64,000 nt of DNA, taken from positions 1,922,001-1,986,000 of the forward strand of contig NZ_CP023671.1 of NCBI RefSeq assembly GCF_003606265.1. The letters run 5' to 3'. Below, one piece after another: positions 9,483 to 16,848 of this stretch. The stretch comes from Clostridium septicum (GTDB lineage: Bacteria > Bacillota > Clostridia > Clostridiales > Clostridiaceae). The stretch's first letter is position 1. Each line of letters begins with the position of its first letter. The translations under genes were made by a program, and so were the position numbers. The notes under the pieces were generated by a model that saw only the letters and a list, made by a program, of their open reading frames with translations, made no database searches and was not told the origin of the DNA.

Positions 9483-10031
9483 ATGAAAGCAACAGGAATT
9501 GTTAGACGTATTGATGACTTAGGTAGAGTAGTAATACCAAAAGAAATAAGAAGAACTTTAAGAATTAGAGAAGGAGATCCTTTAGAAATCTTTACTGATA
9601 GAGAAGGCGGAGTTATATTAAAGAAATATTCCCCAATAGGAGAATTAACTGATTTCTCAAAGGAATATGCAGAAAGCTTGCAACAATCAATTGGACATAT
9701 TGTACTTATTGCAGATAAAGATGCATTTATTTCTGCAAGTGGAGCTCCTAAAAAGGACTACATAGAAAGAAAAGTAAGTTCAGAGTTAGAAAAAATTATG
9801 GATGATAGAAAAGCTGTACTAATAAATGATGAAGGCAAGACAATATTATTACATAATGATGAAGAGCAAGGAAAATATTCTAGTCAAGTAATAGCTCCTA
9901 TTATTGCAGAAGGAGATGCAATTGGTGCTGTAATAATACTATCAAAACAATCAGGTGAAAAATTCTCCGAAATAGAATTGAAATTAGCAGAAACAGCAGC
10001 TTCATTTTTAGGGAAACAAATGGAACAATAA
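9483..10031 (+). CDS. spoVT: Stage V sporulation protein T, AbrB-type regulator
   Basis: Forespore transcription factor that tunes sigma-G-dependent genes and spore germination properties. The N-terminal AbrB-like swapped-hairpin DNA-binding domain (about 1-52) has the diagnostic MKATGIVRRIDDLGRVVIPK and RRTLRI segments. The C-terminal part (about 60-180) is the GAF-like domain specific to SpoVT. The length of 182 residues matches the family. The Shine-Dalgarno AAGGAGG lies upstream. It is monocistronic or continues weakly into the flippase gene through the hairpin at 10082-10135. Confidence 0.98.
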   Translation: MKATGIVRRIDDLGRVVIPKEIRRTLRIREGDPLEIFTDREGGVILKKYSPIGELTDFSKEYAESLQQSIGHIVLIADKDAFISASGAPKKDYIERKVSSELEKIMDDRKAVLINDEGKTILLHNDEEQGKYSSQVIAPIIAEGDAIGAVIILSKQSGEKFSEIELKLAETAASFLGKQMEQ

Positions 10032-10081
10032 AATACATATAGTAAAAAGTGAATAAAAAGTTATCAATAAATAAGAGTAAT

Positions 10082-10138
10082 AATACCTCTAAACTTTAAA
10101 TACAAATTATTAGTACAATAAAGTTTGGAGGTATTTTT
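10082..10138 (+). promoter_or_regulatory. Inverted repeat that is a terminator-like hairpin and contains the next gene's ribosome-binding site
   Basis: A 16-base arm at 10082-10097 pairs with 10120-10135 (15 Watson-Crick pairs plus one G-U), with a 22-nt loop. The 3' arm holds the GGAGG Shine-Dalgarno (10127-10131) of the gene starting at 10139, and T residues follow. It could terminate spoVT transcripts, hide the downstream ribosome-binding site, or both. Confidence 0.6.
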
Positions 10139-11674
10139 ATGAAGAAGCAATCTTTAATTAAAGCAAGCTTGATTCTTGGAATAACTGGAATAGTAGCAAG
10201 ATTTCTAGGGCTATTTTTTAGATGGCCATTAATAATGTTAATTGGGGATGAAGGAGTAGGATATTATCAAATGTCTTATCCTTTGTATATGTTTTTTGTA
10301 GCTATGGCATCTGGAGTTCCAGTAGCAATATCTAAAATGATATCAGAAAAAAAAGCTATGGGGCGAATAGATGAAGTATTTGAAATTGTTAAAGAATCAA
10401 CTATATTAATGATGGTTTTAGGGGCTGGTACAACTTTTATATTATTTTTCTTTGCAAAGCCAATAATAAATTTCTTAAGATGGGATATGAAATCATATTA
10501 TGCACTTTTAGGAATATCATTTGCTCCTTTAATAATATCATTTATGACTATATATAGGGGGTTTTTTCAAGGGCTTCAAAATATGACACCTACAGGTGTT
10601 TCTCAAATACTAGAACAGGTTGGGAGAGTTGTTATAGGTGTTGGACTAGCTTTTATATTGCTTCCCAAGGGTATAGAATACTCAGCAGGAGGAGCAGCTT
10701 TTGGAGCAGCAGCAGGAGGTTTAATTGGAGGAACTTATCTTTATATAAAATATAGAGCAACTAAAAGACAAATGGGAATTAAAAAAGTTAAAACAAATCC
10801 TGAAATATTAACCAATATACTAAAAATAGCTCTCCCTATATCGGTAGGGGCAACTGTTGGGACTATAATGAATTTAATAGATTCTATATTAGTTCCACAA
10901 AAATTATTACAAGCAGGTCTTACATCTCAGCAATCTACAATTTTATATGCTCAATTAACGGGTAAGGCTGCAGTAATAGTAAATATTCCTCTTACTCTAT
11001 CAATGGCATTATGTACATCACTTATACCTATAATAGCTGAAAACTATATTCTTAGAAAAAGAAAAGAGTTAAATTCTAAAATTGAGTTATCATTAAAGTT
11101 ATCATCAGTAATTGCTATGCCATGCATGCTTGGATTATTCTTTTTATCAGGACCTATAATGAAACTTATATTTCCAGGCAAATTTGATGGTATAGAAATA
11201 TTAAGGTTTTTATCAATATCAATTCCTTTTGTAATATTGACGCAAACAACCACATCAATATTACAAGGAACAGGACACTATATAAGACCTGTTATAAATT
11301 TATTTATAGGATGTTTAATAAAGGTTATTCTTACATTAATACTAGTGCCTATACCTTCTATAAATATATATGGAGCAGTAATTGCAAGCGTTAGTGCATA
11401 TATAGTTGCAACAGTATTGAATTTAATATCACTTAAGACTAAAATGAAGAGTAGTATACATTTTTATAGTTCATTTATAAAACCAACAATAGCAGCATTA
11501 GTTATGATAATTGGAGTTTTATTAACTTATATAAATTTGATTACAAAAATATCAAGTGAAGGGCTTACATGCTTAATATCAATATTTGTGGGTGTTTGCA
11601 TATATGGAATAGCTATATTGGTATTTAAGGTTTTTGATATAAATGAAATAAAAAATAGAATAGTAAAATATTAA
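10139..11674 (+). CDS. MOP-superfamily polysaccharide/lipid flippase, SpoVB/YabM-like
   Basis: Integral membrane protein of 511 residues with about 14 predicted helices, in the polysaccharide-synthase/SpoVB branch of the MOP exporters. The start KASLILGITGIVARFLGL and the FRWPLIMLIGDEGVGYYQM segment are typical. Its position between spoVT and yabN is that of B. subtilis yabM. Relatives flip lipid-linked cell-wall or cortex precursors, but the substrate here cannot be read from sequence. The ATG at 10139 is preceded by GGAGG, which is buried in a hairpin arm. The next gene starts 19 bp downstream, so it is likely an operon with yabN. Confidence 0.9.
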   Translation: MKKQSLIKASLILGITGIVARFLGLFFRWPLIMLIGDEGVGYYQMSYPLYMFFVAMASGVPVAISKMISEKKAMGRIDEVFEIVKESTILMMVLGAGTTFILFFFAKPIINFLRWDMKSYYALLGISFAPLIISFMTIYRGFFQGLQNMTPTGVSQILEQVGRVVIGVGLAFILLPKGIEYSAGGAAFGAAAGGLIGGTYLYIKYRATKRQMGIKKVKTNPEILTNILKIALPISVGATVGTIMNLIDSILVPQKLLQAGLTSQQSTILYAQLTGKAAVIVNIPLTLSMALCTSLIPIIAENYILRKRKELNSKIELSLKLSSVIAMPCMLGLFFLSGPIMKLIFPGKFDGIEILRFLSISIPFVILTQTTTSILQGTGHYIRPVINLFIGCLIKVILTLILVPIPSINIYGAVIASVSAYIVATVLNLISLKTKMKSSIHFYSSFIKPTIAALVMIIGVLLTYINLITKISSEGLTCLISIFVGVCIYGIAILVFKVFDINEIKNRIVKY

Positions 11675-11693
11675 AAAATAAGGAGAGAAGCTG

Positions 11694-13154
11694 ATGATAA
11701 AAATAGTAGGTCTAGGGCCAGGTGCACCAGAAGCTTTAACGGTAGGAACCATAAATGTTTTGGAAAAGAGTGAAAATATATTTTTCAGAACAGAGAAACA
11801 TCCAACTGTAGATTATCTGAGAGATAAAATAAAGGATTTTAAAACATATGATTATTTCTATGAAGAATGTAGTAGTTTTGATGATGTTTATGCTAATATA
11901 GCAAAAGATATTATAGAAGTATACAGGGATAGAGGAGAACTAGTATATGCAGTTCCAGGACATCCATTAGTAGCAGAAAAATCAGTGTTTAATCTTATAA
12001 AATTATGTGAAGAAAATGATATAGAATATAAGTTAGTTCCAGCAGTAAGTTTTGTAGATGCAATGATGGATAGTTTAAAAATTGATCCTATAGAAGGGCT
12101 TAAAATTATAGATGCTTTTGATATGAAAAATCAAATATTAGACAAGAGAATAGGTACAATAATAACTCAAGTTTATAATCAATTTATAGCATCAGAAGTG
12201 AAAATACAATTATTAGAGTACTATAATGATGATACTGAAATCTATTATGTAAGGGCAGCAGGGATAGAAGGCGAAGAAAGTGTAAGAAAAATTCCTATGT
12301 ATGAACTAGATATGCAAGAGGACATAGATTATTTGACATCAATATATATACCGAAAGATTTAAATAATAAAAAAGATATAAATGATCTTATAGATATAAT
12401 AGATATACTAAGAGGAGAGAATGGTTGTTCATGGGATAGAGAACAAACACATGAAAGTTTAAAAAATCAATTACTTGAAGAGGCGTACGAAGTAGTTGAT
12501 GCTATAAATAATGATGACATTGATGCAATGATTGAGGAATTGGGAGATATTTTATTACATGTAGTTTTCCATGCATCTATAGGAAAAGAAGACGGATATT
12601 TTAATATGACTGATATAGTAGAATCAATATCAGATAAGATGATATATAGACATCCACATGTATTTAAAGAAAAAAATAAAATTGATAGTGAAACTACTAT
12701 AGAGCTTTGGGATGAACTAAAGAAGAAAGAGAAAAACTTTAAAACTATAACTGAAGACTTACAAGCAATAGCTAAAGCTTTGCCATCACTTATAAGAGCA
12801 AGTAAGGTTCAAAAGAAGGTCTCAAAGGTGGGATTTGATTGGAATAACGTAGAAGATGCATCCTTAAAAGTAGAAGAAGAATTAAAAGAAGTTTTAGAGG
12901 TATATAAAACAGAAAATAAGGAAAAAATAAAAGAAGAAGTAGGAGACTTATTATTTGCTTGCGTTAATGTTGCAAGGCTTTTAAAAGTAAACGAAGAAGA
13001 AGCTCTTAATATAACAATAGAAAAGTTTATAAAAAGATTTTCCTTTATAGAAGAAGCTGCTATTAAGTCTAATAAAATTTTAAAGGATATGTCATTAGAA
13101 GAAATGGATGAATTGTGGAATCAGGCTAAAAAAGTCGAGGAAACAATAAAATAG
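11694..13154 (+). CDS. mazG: Tetrapyrrole-methylase-like and MazG fusion protein
   Basis: The YabN-type bifunctional architecture. An N-terminal SAM-dependent tetrapyrrole (corrin/porphyrin) methylase-like domain (about 1-215) has the GLGPGAPEALTVG and VPGHPLVAEKSV motifs. The C-terminal half holds two MazG NTP-pyrophosphohydrolase modules (about 225-480) with WDREQTHESLKNQLLEEAYE and EELGDILLHVVFHA metal-binding acidic motifs. MazG hydrolyses NTPs, including damaged ones. The methylase substrate is unknown. The length of 486 matches B. subtilis YabN. The start has AAGGAGAGAAG upstream. It is followed by hup after 218 bp in which I see no gene. Confidence 0.94.
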   Translation: MIKIVGLGPGAPEALTVGTINVLEKSENIFFRTEKHPTVDYLRDKIKDFKTYDYFYEECSSFDDVYANIAKDIIEVYRDRGELVYAVPGHPLVAEKSVFNLIKLCEENDIEYKLVPAVSFVDAMMDSLKIDPIEGLKIIDAFDMKNQILDKRIGTIITQVYNQFIASEVKIQLLEYYNDDTEIYYVRAAGIEGEESVRKIPMYELDMQEDIDYLTSIYIPKDLNNKKDINDLIDIIDILRGENGCSWDREQTHESLKNQLLEEAYEVVDAINNDDIDAMIEELGDILLHVVFHASIGKEDGYFNMTDIVESISDKMIYRHPHVFKEKNKIDSETTIELWDELKKKEKNFKTITEDLQAIAKALPSLIRASKVQKKVSKVGFDWNNVEDASLKVEEELKEVLEVYKTENKEKIKEEVGDLLFACVNVARLLKVNEEEALNITIEKFIKRFSFIEEAAIKSNKILKDMSLEEMDELWNQAKKVEETIK

Positions 13155-13372
13155 GGTGGATTATAAGAAGGAATTTTACAATTTGTGAAGAATAATTATA
13201 AACTAAGGTACTAGCGTGTTATTGAAATAAATAGCTTTAATAACAAAATATTGATAATTCTATAGACTACAAGGAAAAGAGGCTATATAATAAGATAATG
13301 TAGTTAAGTACATATATAAAGAGAGCAGTTAACTACTAAATATATAACTGGTTATTTAAGGAGGATGTAATT

Positions 13373-13648
13373 GTGAATAAAGCAGAATTAATCACTAGCA
13401 TGTCAGAAAAAAGTAAACTAACAAAAAAGGATGCGGAATTAGCTTTAAAAGCATTTATAGAAAGTGTTGAAGAAGCATTAGAAAAAGGAGAAAAAGTTCA
13501 ACTAGTTGGATTTGGAACTTTTGAAACTAGAGAAAGAGCGGCTAGAGAAGGTAGAAATCCAAGAACTAAGGAAACTATAAACATACCAGCATCAACAGTA
13601 CCAGTATTTAAGGCTGGAAAAGAATTTAAAGAAAAAGTTAATAAGTAG
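13373..13648 (+). CDS. hup: DNA-binding protein HU
   Basis: Small histone-like nucleoid protein that bends and compacts DNA. A 91-residue, full-length HU with the VQLVGFGTFETRERAAREGR beta-arm entry, the NPRTKETINIPAS tip with the intercalating Pro, and the PVFKAGKEFKE C-terminus. The start is GTG at 13373, set by AAGGAGGATG. It has its own terminator at 13657. In B. subtilis hbs lies elsewhere. Placement between yabN and yabO is common in clostridia. Confidence 0.98.
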   Translation: MNKAELITSMSEKSKLTKKDAELALKAFIESVEEALEKGEKVQLVGFGTFETRERAAREGRNPRTKETINIPASTVPVFKAGKEFKEKVNK

Positions 13649-13656
13649 TTATATAG

Positions 13657-13682
13657 GAACCCGAGATATCTCGGGTTCTTTT
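13657..13682 (+). terminator. Terminator after hup
   Basis: A perfect 10-bp inverted repeat, 13657-13666 with 13669-13678 (GAACCCGAGA and complement), runs into TTTT. Confidence 0.9.
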
Positions 13683-13708
13683 AGCAATAATAAGAGGAGT
13701 GCAATTAC

Positions 13709-13969
13709 ATGAGATTAGACAAGTATTTAAAAGTTTCAAGAATAATAAAAAGAAGAACGGTGGCAAAAGAAGCCTGTGAAGGTGGGAGAGTATCAATAAA
13801 TGACAAGATAGCTAAGCCATCTACTGTTATAAAAGAAGGCGATATAATAGAAATAGCCTTTGCTAATAGAAAGTTAAAAGCAAGAATAATAAACATTGCA
13901 GAGCATGTTAGAAAAGAAAATGCAAAAGAGATGTATGAGATACTAGAAGGTGAAGAAGATAAAGAATAA
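13709..13969 (+). CDS. rqcP: S4-domain RNA-binding protein RqcP (YabO)
   Basis: Ribosome-quality-control factor. It binds split 50S-peptidyl-tRNA complexes and works with RqcH in C-terminal alanine tailing. An 86-residue protein with an S4 fold: MRLDKYLKVSRIIKRRTVAK, EGGRVSINDKIAKPS and GDIIEIAF. A Glu-rich tail follows. The start has GAGGAG upstream. It heads the rqcP-yabP-yabQ-divIC-yabR block, in the same order as in B. subtilis. Confidence 0.95.
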   Translation: MRLDKYLKVSRIIKRRTVAKEACEGGRVSINDKIAKPSTVIKEGDIIEIAFANRKLKARIINIAEHVRKENAKEMYEILEGEEDKE

Positions 13970-14021
13970 AAATAGAACATACTTCATATATTTTAATTAA
14001 AGAATATATGGAGGAGAGGCT

Positions 14022-14315
14022 ATGGAAAAAAAAGGGGAAAATAAAATAGAAGATGCAAGAGGTAATATAACCCTAGAAAATAGAAAAAAATTAACATTAA
14101 CAGGGGTTGAAGAAGTAATAAGCTTTGATGATGAGAAGATATTACTAAATACTAACTTAGGTTCATTAACTATTAGGGGCGAAGAGTTAAAAATGAATAA
14201 ATTAGATGTTCAAAATGGAGATGTAATAATTGTTGGGCGTATAGCATCAATGATTTATAGTGGCAAGGAAGTTAAAAAAGAAAAAGAAAATATACTGAAA
14301 AGATTATTTAGGTAG
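14022..14315 (+). CDS. yabP: Sporulation protein YabP
   Basis: Small sporulation protein required, in B. subtilis, for efficient sporulation. Its molecular role is unknown. 97 residues with the YabP/YqfC-family core: NITLENRKKLTLTGVEEVIS, FDDEKILLNTNLGSLTIRG, and the KLDVQNGDVIIVGRI beta-strand end. GGAGGAG precedes the ATG. It is five bases from yabQ, so cotranscribed. Confidence 0.95.
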   Translation: MEKKGENKIEDARGNITLENRKKLTLTGVEEVISFDDEKILLNTNLGSLTIRGEELKMNKLDVQNGDVIIVGRIASMIYSGKEVKKEKENILKRLFR

Positions 14316-14320
14316 ATAAT

Positions 14321-14710
14321 ATGCCATTACCGATAAATATTCAGTTCCATATAGTTATATATGCCATATTAGCAGGATTACTTACTGGAATAATCTTTGA
14401 TCTTTATAAGATTATAAGGGGTGTCAAAATACCTAAAATAATAATTGTTATAGAAGATATTTTGTTTTGGGGATTGACAGCTCTAATAGTTTTTACTTTC
14501 TTGTTATATACTAATTATGCTTTTTTAGGGCCATACGTATATGCTTTTATGCTAGTTACAATATTAATATACTTAAGATTTATAAGTAATAAAATATTTA
14601 AATTAGAAAAAAATATATTAAGAGTATGTAGTAAGGGTGTTAGAATAATCTTTAAAAATATTATATATCCTATAAAACTTATGTATTCTAGTATTTCAGG
14701 TAAAAAATAA
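14321..14710 (+). CDS. yabQ: Spore cortex biosynthesis protein YabQ
   Basis: Integral membrane protein needed for cortex formation in B. subtilis, made in the mother cell. 129 residues with about three helices in the first 90 residues (from IVIYAILAGLLTGIIFDLYK on) and a basic cytoplasmic tail. The family is recognised from length, topology and its position between yabP and divIC. The 5-bp gap from yabP implies cotranscription. Confidence 0.92.
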   Translation: MPLPINIQFHIVIYAILAGLLTGIIFDLYKIIRGVKIPKIIIVIEDILFWGLTALIVFTFLLYTNYAFLGPYVYAFMLVTILIYLRFISNKIFKLEKNILRVCSKGVRIIFKNIIYPIKLMYSSISGKK

Positions 14711-14734
14711 TTTATTTATTAAAGTAAAAATAAC

Positions 14735-14763
14735 TTGAATAAAATATGTAGAGTGTTTAAAAT
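14735..14763 (+). promoter_or_regulatory. Sigma-A-type promoter of divIC
   Basis: TTGAAT at 14735-14740 and TAAAAT at 14758-14763 have a 17-bp spacer. It lies between the sporulation gene yabQ and divIC, which would let the vegetative division gene be expressed separately. Confidence 0.55.
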
Positions 14764-14799
14764 AGATTTATAGAATATTTTTTAAAGAGGTTAATATCT

Positions 14800-15078
14800 A
14801 TGAAAAAGCGATTAACTCTTAAGAACCTAATTATAATTTTACTTTTTGCAGTTTTTATATTTAGTTATATTAGACAGGAAATTACAATGAATAGAATCAG
14901 AAAAGATATTGAGACTAGTCAGCAAAAATTAGAAGAACTTAAAGATAAAAATTCAGAGCTTGAAGTTAAGCTAAGAAAGGCTGAATCAGAAAATGAATAT
15001 CTTGAAAAGCTCGCGAGAGAAAGACTAGGAATGGTCAAAGATGGAGAAAAGGTTGTAAATTCCCAAAAGCAAAATTAG
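14800..15078 (+). CDS. divIC: Septum formation protein DivIC (FtsB/FtsL-like)
   Basis: Bitopic division protein of the FtsL-FtsB(DivIC)-FtsQ(DivIB) complex that controls septal peptidoglycan synthesis. 92 residues: a short basic cytoplasmic start, a TM helix (about 8-24), then a coiled coil (about 30-68) ending in LARERLGMVKDGEKV, the DivIC signature. Gene order and length match B. subtilis divIC. Confidence 0.95.
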   Translation: MKKRLTLKNLIIILLFAVFIFSYIRQEITMNRIRKDIETSQQKLEELKDKNSELEVKLRKAESENEYLEKLARERLGMVKDGEKVVNSQKQN

Positions 15079-15159
15079 AGAATATGTTTTAAAAACACTA
15101 CAATCGGTTATTATTATAATAATATATATTATTTAATTTTAAGGAGGAATCTTTGTAAC

Positions 15160-15573
15160 ATGACCTTGATGGCAGGAAAGATATTAGAAGGTACTGTGGT
15201 TAATATCACAAATTTTGGAGCTTTTGTAGAGATTGAAGGAAAAACAGGTTTAGTTCATATTTCTGAAGTAGCTGATTCTTTTGTAAAAGACATTAGACAA
15301 CACCTTAAGGAACAAGATAAAGTAAAAGTTAAGGTAATATCAATAGATGATAACGGAAAAATAAGTTTATCAATAAAGCAAGCTAATGTGCAAAAAAAGT
15401 CATATAAACCAGCTGAAATAGATTGGACTTCAGAAAATAAAAAAAATAACAATAGCAATTCAGGGAATTTTGAAGATATAATGTCAAGATTTTTAAAGGA
15501 TAGCGAAGAAAGAATGCAAGATGTTAAGAAAAATCAAGACTTTAAGAGCAAGAATAGCAGAAAAGGCTTTTAA
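15160..15573 (+). CDS. yabR: S1-domain RNA-binding protein YabR/CvfD-like
   Basis: A 137-residue protein with one N-terminal S1 RNA-binding domain (about 4-73: GKILEGTVVNITNFGAFVEI, GKTGLVHISEVA and DDNGKISLSIKQ) and a charged, probably disordered tail. Relatives (YabR, general stress protein 13, CvfD) associate with ribosomes or mRNA. The precise role here is unknown. AAGGAGG is at 15141-15147. Start 15160 gives a longish spacing, and the in-frame ATG at 15169 is possible. It ends at the terminator at 15621. Confidence 0.92.
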   Translation: MTLMAGKILEGTVVNITNFGAFVEIEGKTGLVHISEVADSFVKDIRQHLKEQDKVKVKVISIDDNGKISLSIKQANVQKKSYKPAEIDWTSENKKNNNSNSGNFEDIMSRFLKDSEERMQDVKKNQDFKSKNSRKGF

Positions 15574-15620
15574 TAGTTGTACTTATGACATCATATAAAG
15601 TTAATATATAAATTTACATA

Positions 15621-15650
15621 AAAACCTTAGTTTTAAAACTAAGGTTTTTT
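15621..15650 (+). terminator. Terminator after yabR
   Basis: A symmetrical hairpin, AAAACCTTAG (15621-15630) with CTAAGGTTTT (15639-15648), is followed by T residues. Confidence 0.88.
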
Positions 15651-15779
15651 ATGTTCTAATTAAGGATTTTATCTTAATTAATATAACGAAAATGTATTAT
15701 AAATGGGGCATTTTCAGGCCTAGATTATGGCATAGTTAAAGAGTTATATAAAAATAAAAAAATAAATTTAAAAAATATG

Positions 15780-15808
15780 TTGACAGTATAGGAAACATGC
15801 TATATAAT
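15780..15808 (+). promoter_or_regulatory. Consensus sigma-A promoter of the tRNA array
   Basis: An exact TTGACA (15780-15785), a 17-bp spacer and an exact TATAAT (15803-15808). It lies 35 bp before the first tRNA-Leu, and no other promoter is seen inside the array. A perfect consensus suits a strong stable-RNA promoter. Confidence 0.92.
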
Positions 15809-15842
15809 TAATTTTGTCGCTGAGGGGCGACAGAGAAAATAT

Positions 15843-15929
15843 GCTGAAGTGGCGGAACAGGCAGACGCACAGGACTTAAAATCCTGCGGTAGCGATACCG
15901 TACCGGTTCGATTCCGGTCTTCAGCACCA
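15843..15929 (+). tRNA. tRNA-Leu (TAA), copy 1
   Basis: An 87-nt class II tRNA with long variable arm, anticodon loop CTTAAAA and encoded CCA. Copies at 16117 and 16391 are identical. Confidence 0.97.
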
Positions 15930-15952
15930 AGCTAAATTCAACTTTATAATAT

Positions 15953-16028
<76 letters not shown>

Positions 16029-16034
16029 TAATAT

Positions 16035-16111
16035 GGCGGAATAGCTCAGCTGGCTAGAGCACTCGGTTCATACCCGGGGTGTCGTAGGTTCAAGTCCTAT
16101 TTCCGCTACCA
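16035..16111 (+). tRNA. Elongator tRNA-Met (CAT), copy 1
   Basis: A 77-nt tRNA with anticodon loop TTCATAC. The D arm and anticodon arm resemble Firmicute elongator Met rather than the lysidine-modified tRNA-Ile2, but CAT alone cannot exclude Ile2. Confidence 0.88.
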
Positions 16112-16116
16112 TATAC

Positions 16117-16203
16117 GCTGAAGTGGCGGAACAGGCAGACGCACAGGACTTAAAATCCTGCGGTAGCGATACCGTACCGGTTCGATTCCGGTCTTCAGCA
16201 CCA
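16117..16203 (+). tRNA. tRNA-Leu (TAA), copy 2
   Basis: Identical to the copy at 15843, offset by 274 bp. Confidence 0.97.
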
Positions 16204-16226
16204 AGCTAAATTCAACTTTATAATAT

Positions 16227-16302
<76 letters not shown>

Positions 16303-16308
16303 TAATAT

Positions 16309-16385
16309 GGCGGAATAGCTCAGCTGGCTAGAGCACTCGGTTCATACCCGGGGTGTCGTAGGTTCAAGTCCTATTTCCGCTACCA
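16309..16385 (+). tRNA. Elongator tRNA-Met (CAT), copy 2
   Basis: Identical to the copy at 16035. Confidence 0.88.
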
Positions 16386-16390
16386 TATAC

Positions 16391-16477
16391 GCTGAAGTGG
16401 CGGAACAGGCAGACGCACAGGACTTAAAATCCTGCGGTAGCGATACCGTACCGGTTCGATTCCGGTCTTCAGCACCA
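16391..16477 (+). tRNA. tRNA-Leu (TAA), copy 3
   Basis: Identical to the copies at 15843 and 16117. It ends the array and is followed directly by a terminator. Confidence 0.97.
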
Positions 16478-16478
16478 A

Positions 16479-16508
16479 GATCTAAGTTTTTAACTTAGAT
16501 CTTTTTTT
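16479..16508 (+). terminator. Terminator of the tRNA array
   Basis: AGATCTAAGTT (16479-16489) pairs with AACTTAGATCT (16492-16502), followed by a run of T. It begins right after the last CCA. Confidence 0.92.
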
Positions 16509-16848
16509 ATTTAAATTTATAATATTTTTTATCAAGGAAATATGAATAAAAAAGTTATTCATATTTCTTCATTATAAAATTAATAATGACAAAAAAAGTA
16601 TAAAAATAAATATGTTAAAAAAATATAAAAATAAAAATCTATTTACCAAAATTAGTAAGATATCTTACAAATTAACGGTTGTACACTTTAAGTATTAGAA
16701 TGGAAGGAAAAAATAAAAAACATTTTAATTGGGAATAAAAGGGAACAGTGTCCTACGAAAAATATTTTTAGCCCCAACAAATGACATATATCTATCTAAG
16801 CTGGTGATATAATTAATATACATTTTATGGAAAAAAGGAGAGGTGTAC
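16509..16848. other. Intergenic region upstream of spoIIE
   Basis: About 340 bp of very AT-rich sequence between the tRNA terminator and spoIIE. I see no gene in it. Only the promoter candidate at 16781-16813 stands out. Confidence 0.6.
16781..16813 (+). promoter_or_regulatory. Candidate spoIIE promoter with 21-bp spacer
   Basis: ATGACA (16781-16786) and TATAAT (16808-16813) are separated by 21 bp. B. subtilis spoIIE and spoIIG promoters have this unusually long spacing and need Spo0A~P for sigma-A polymerase to use them. A degenerate Spo0A-box-like CTACGAAAA lies upstream at about 16753-16761. This is supported by context but not proven. Confidence 0.5.
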
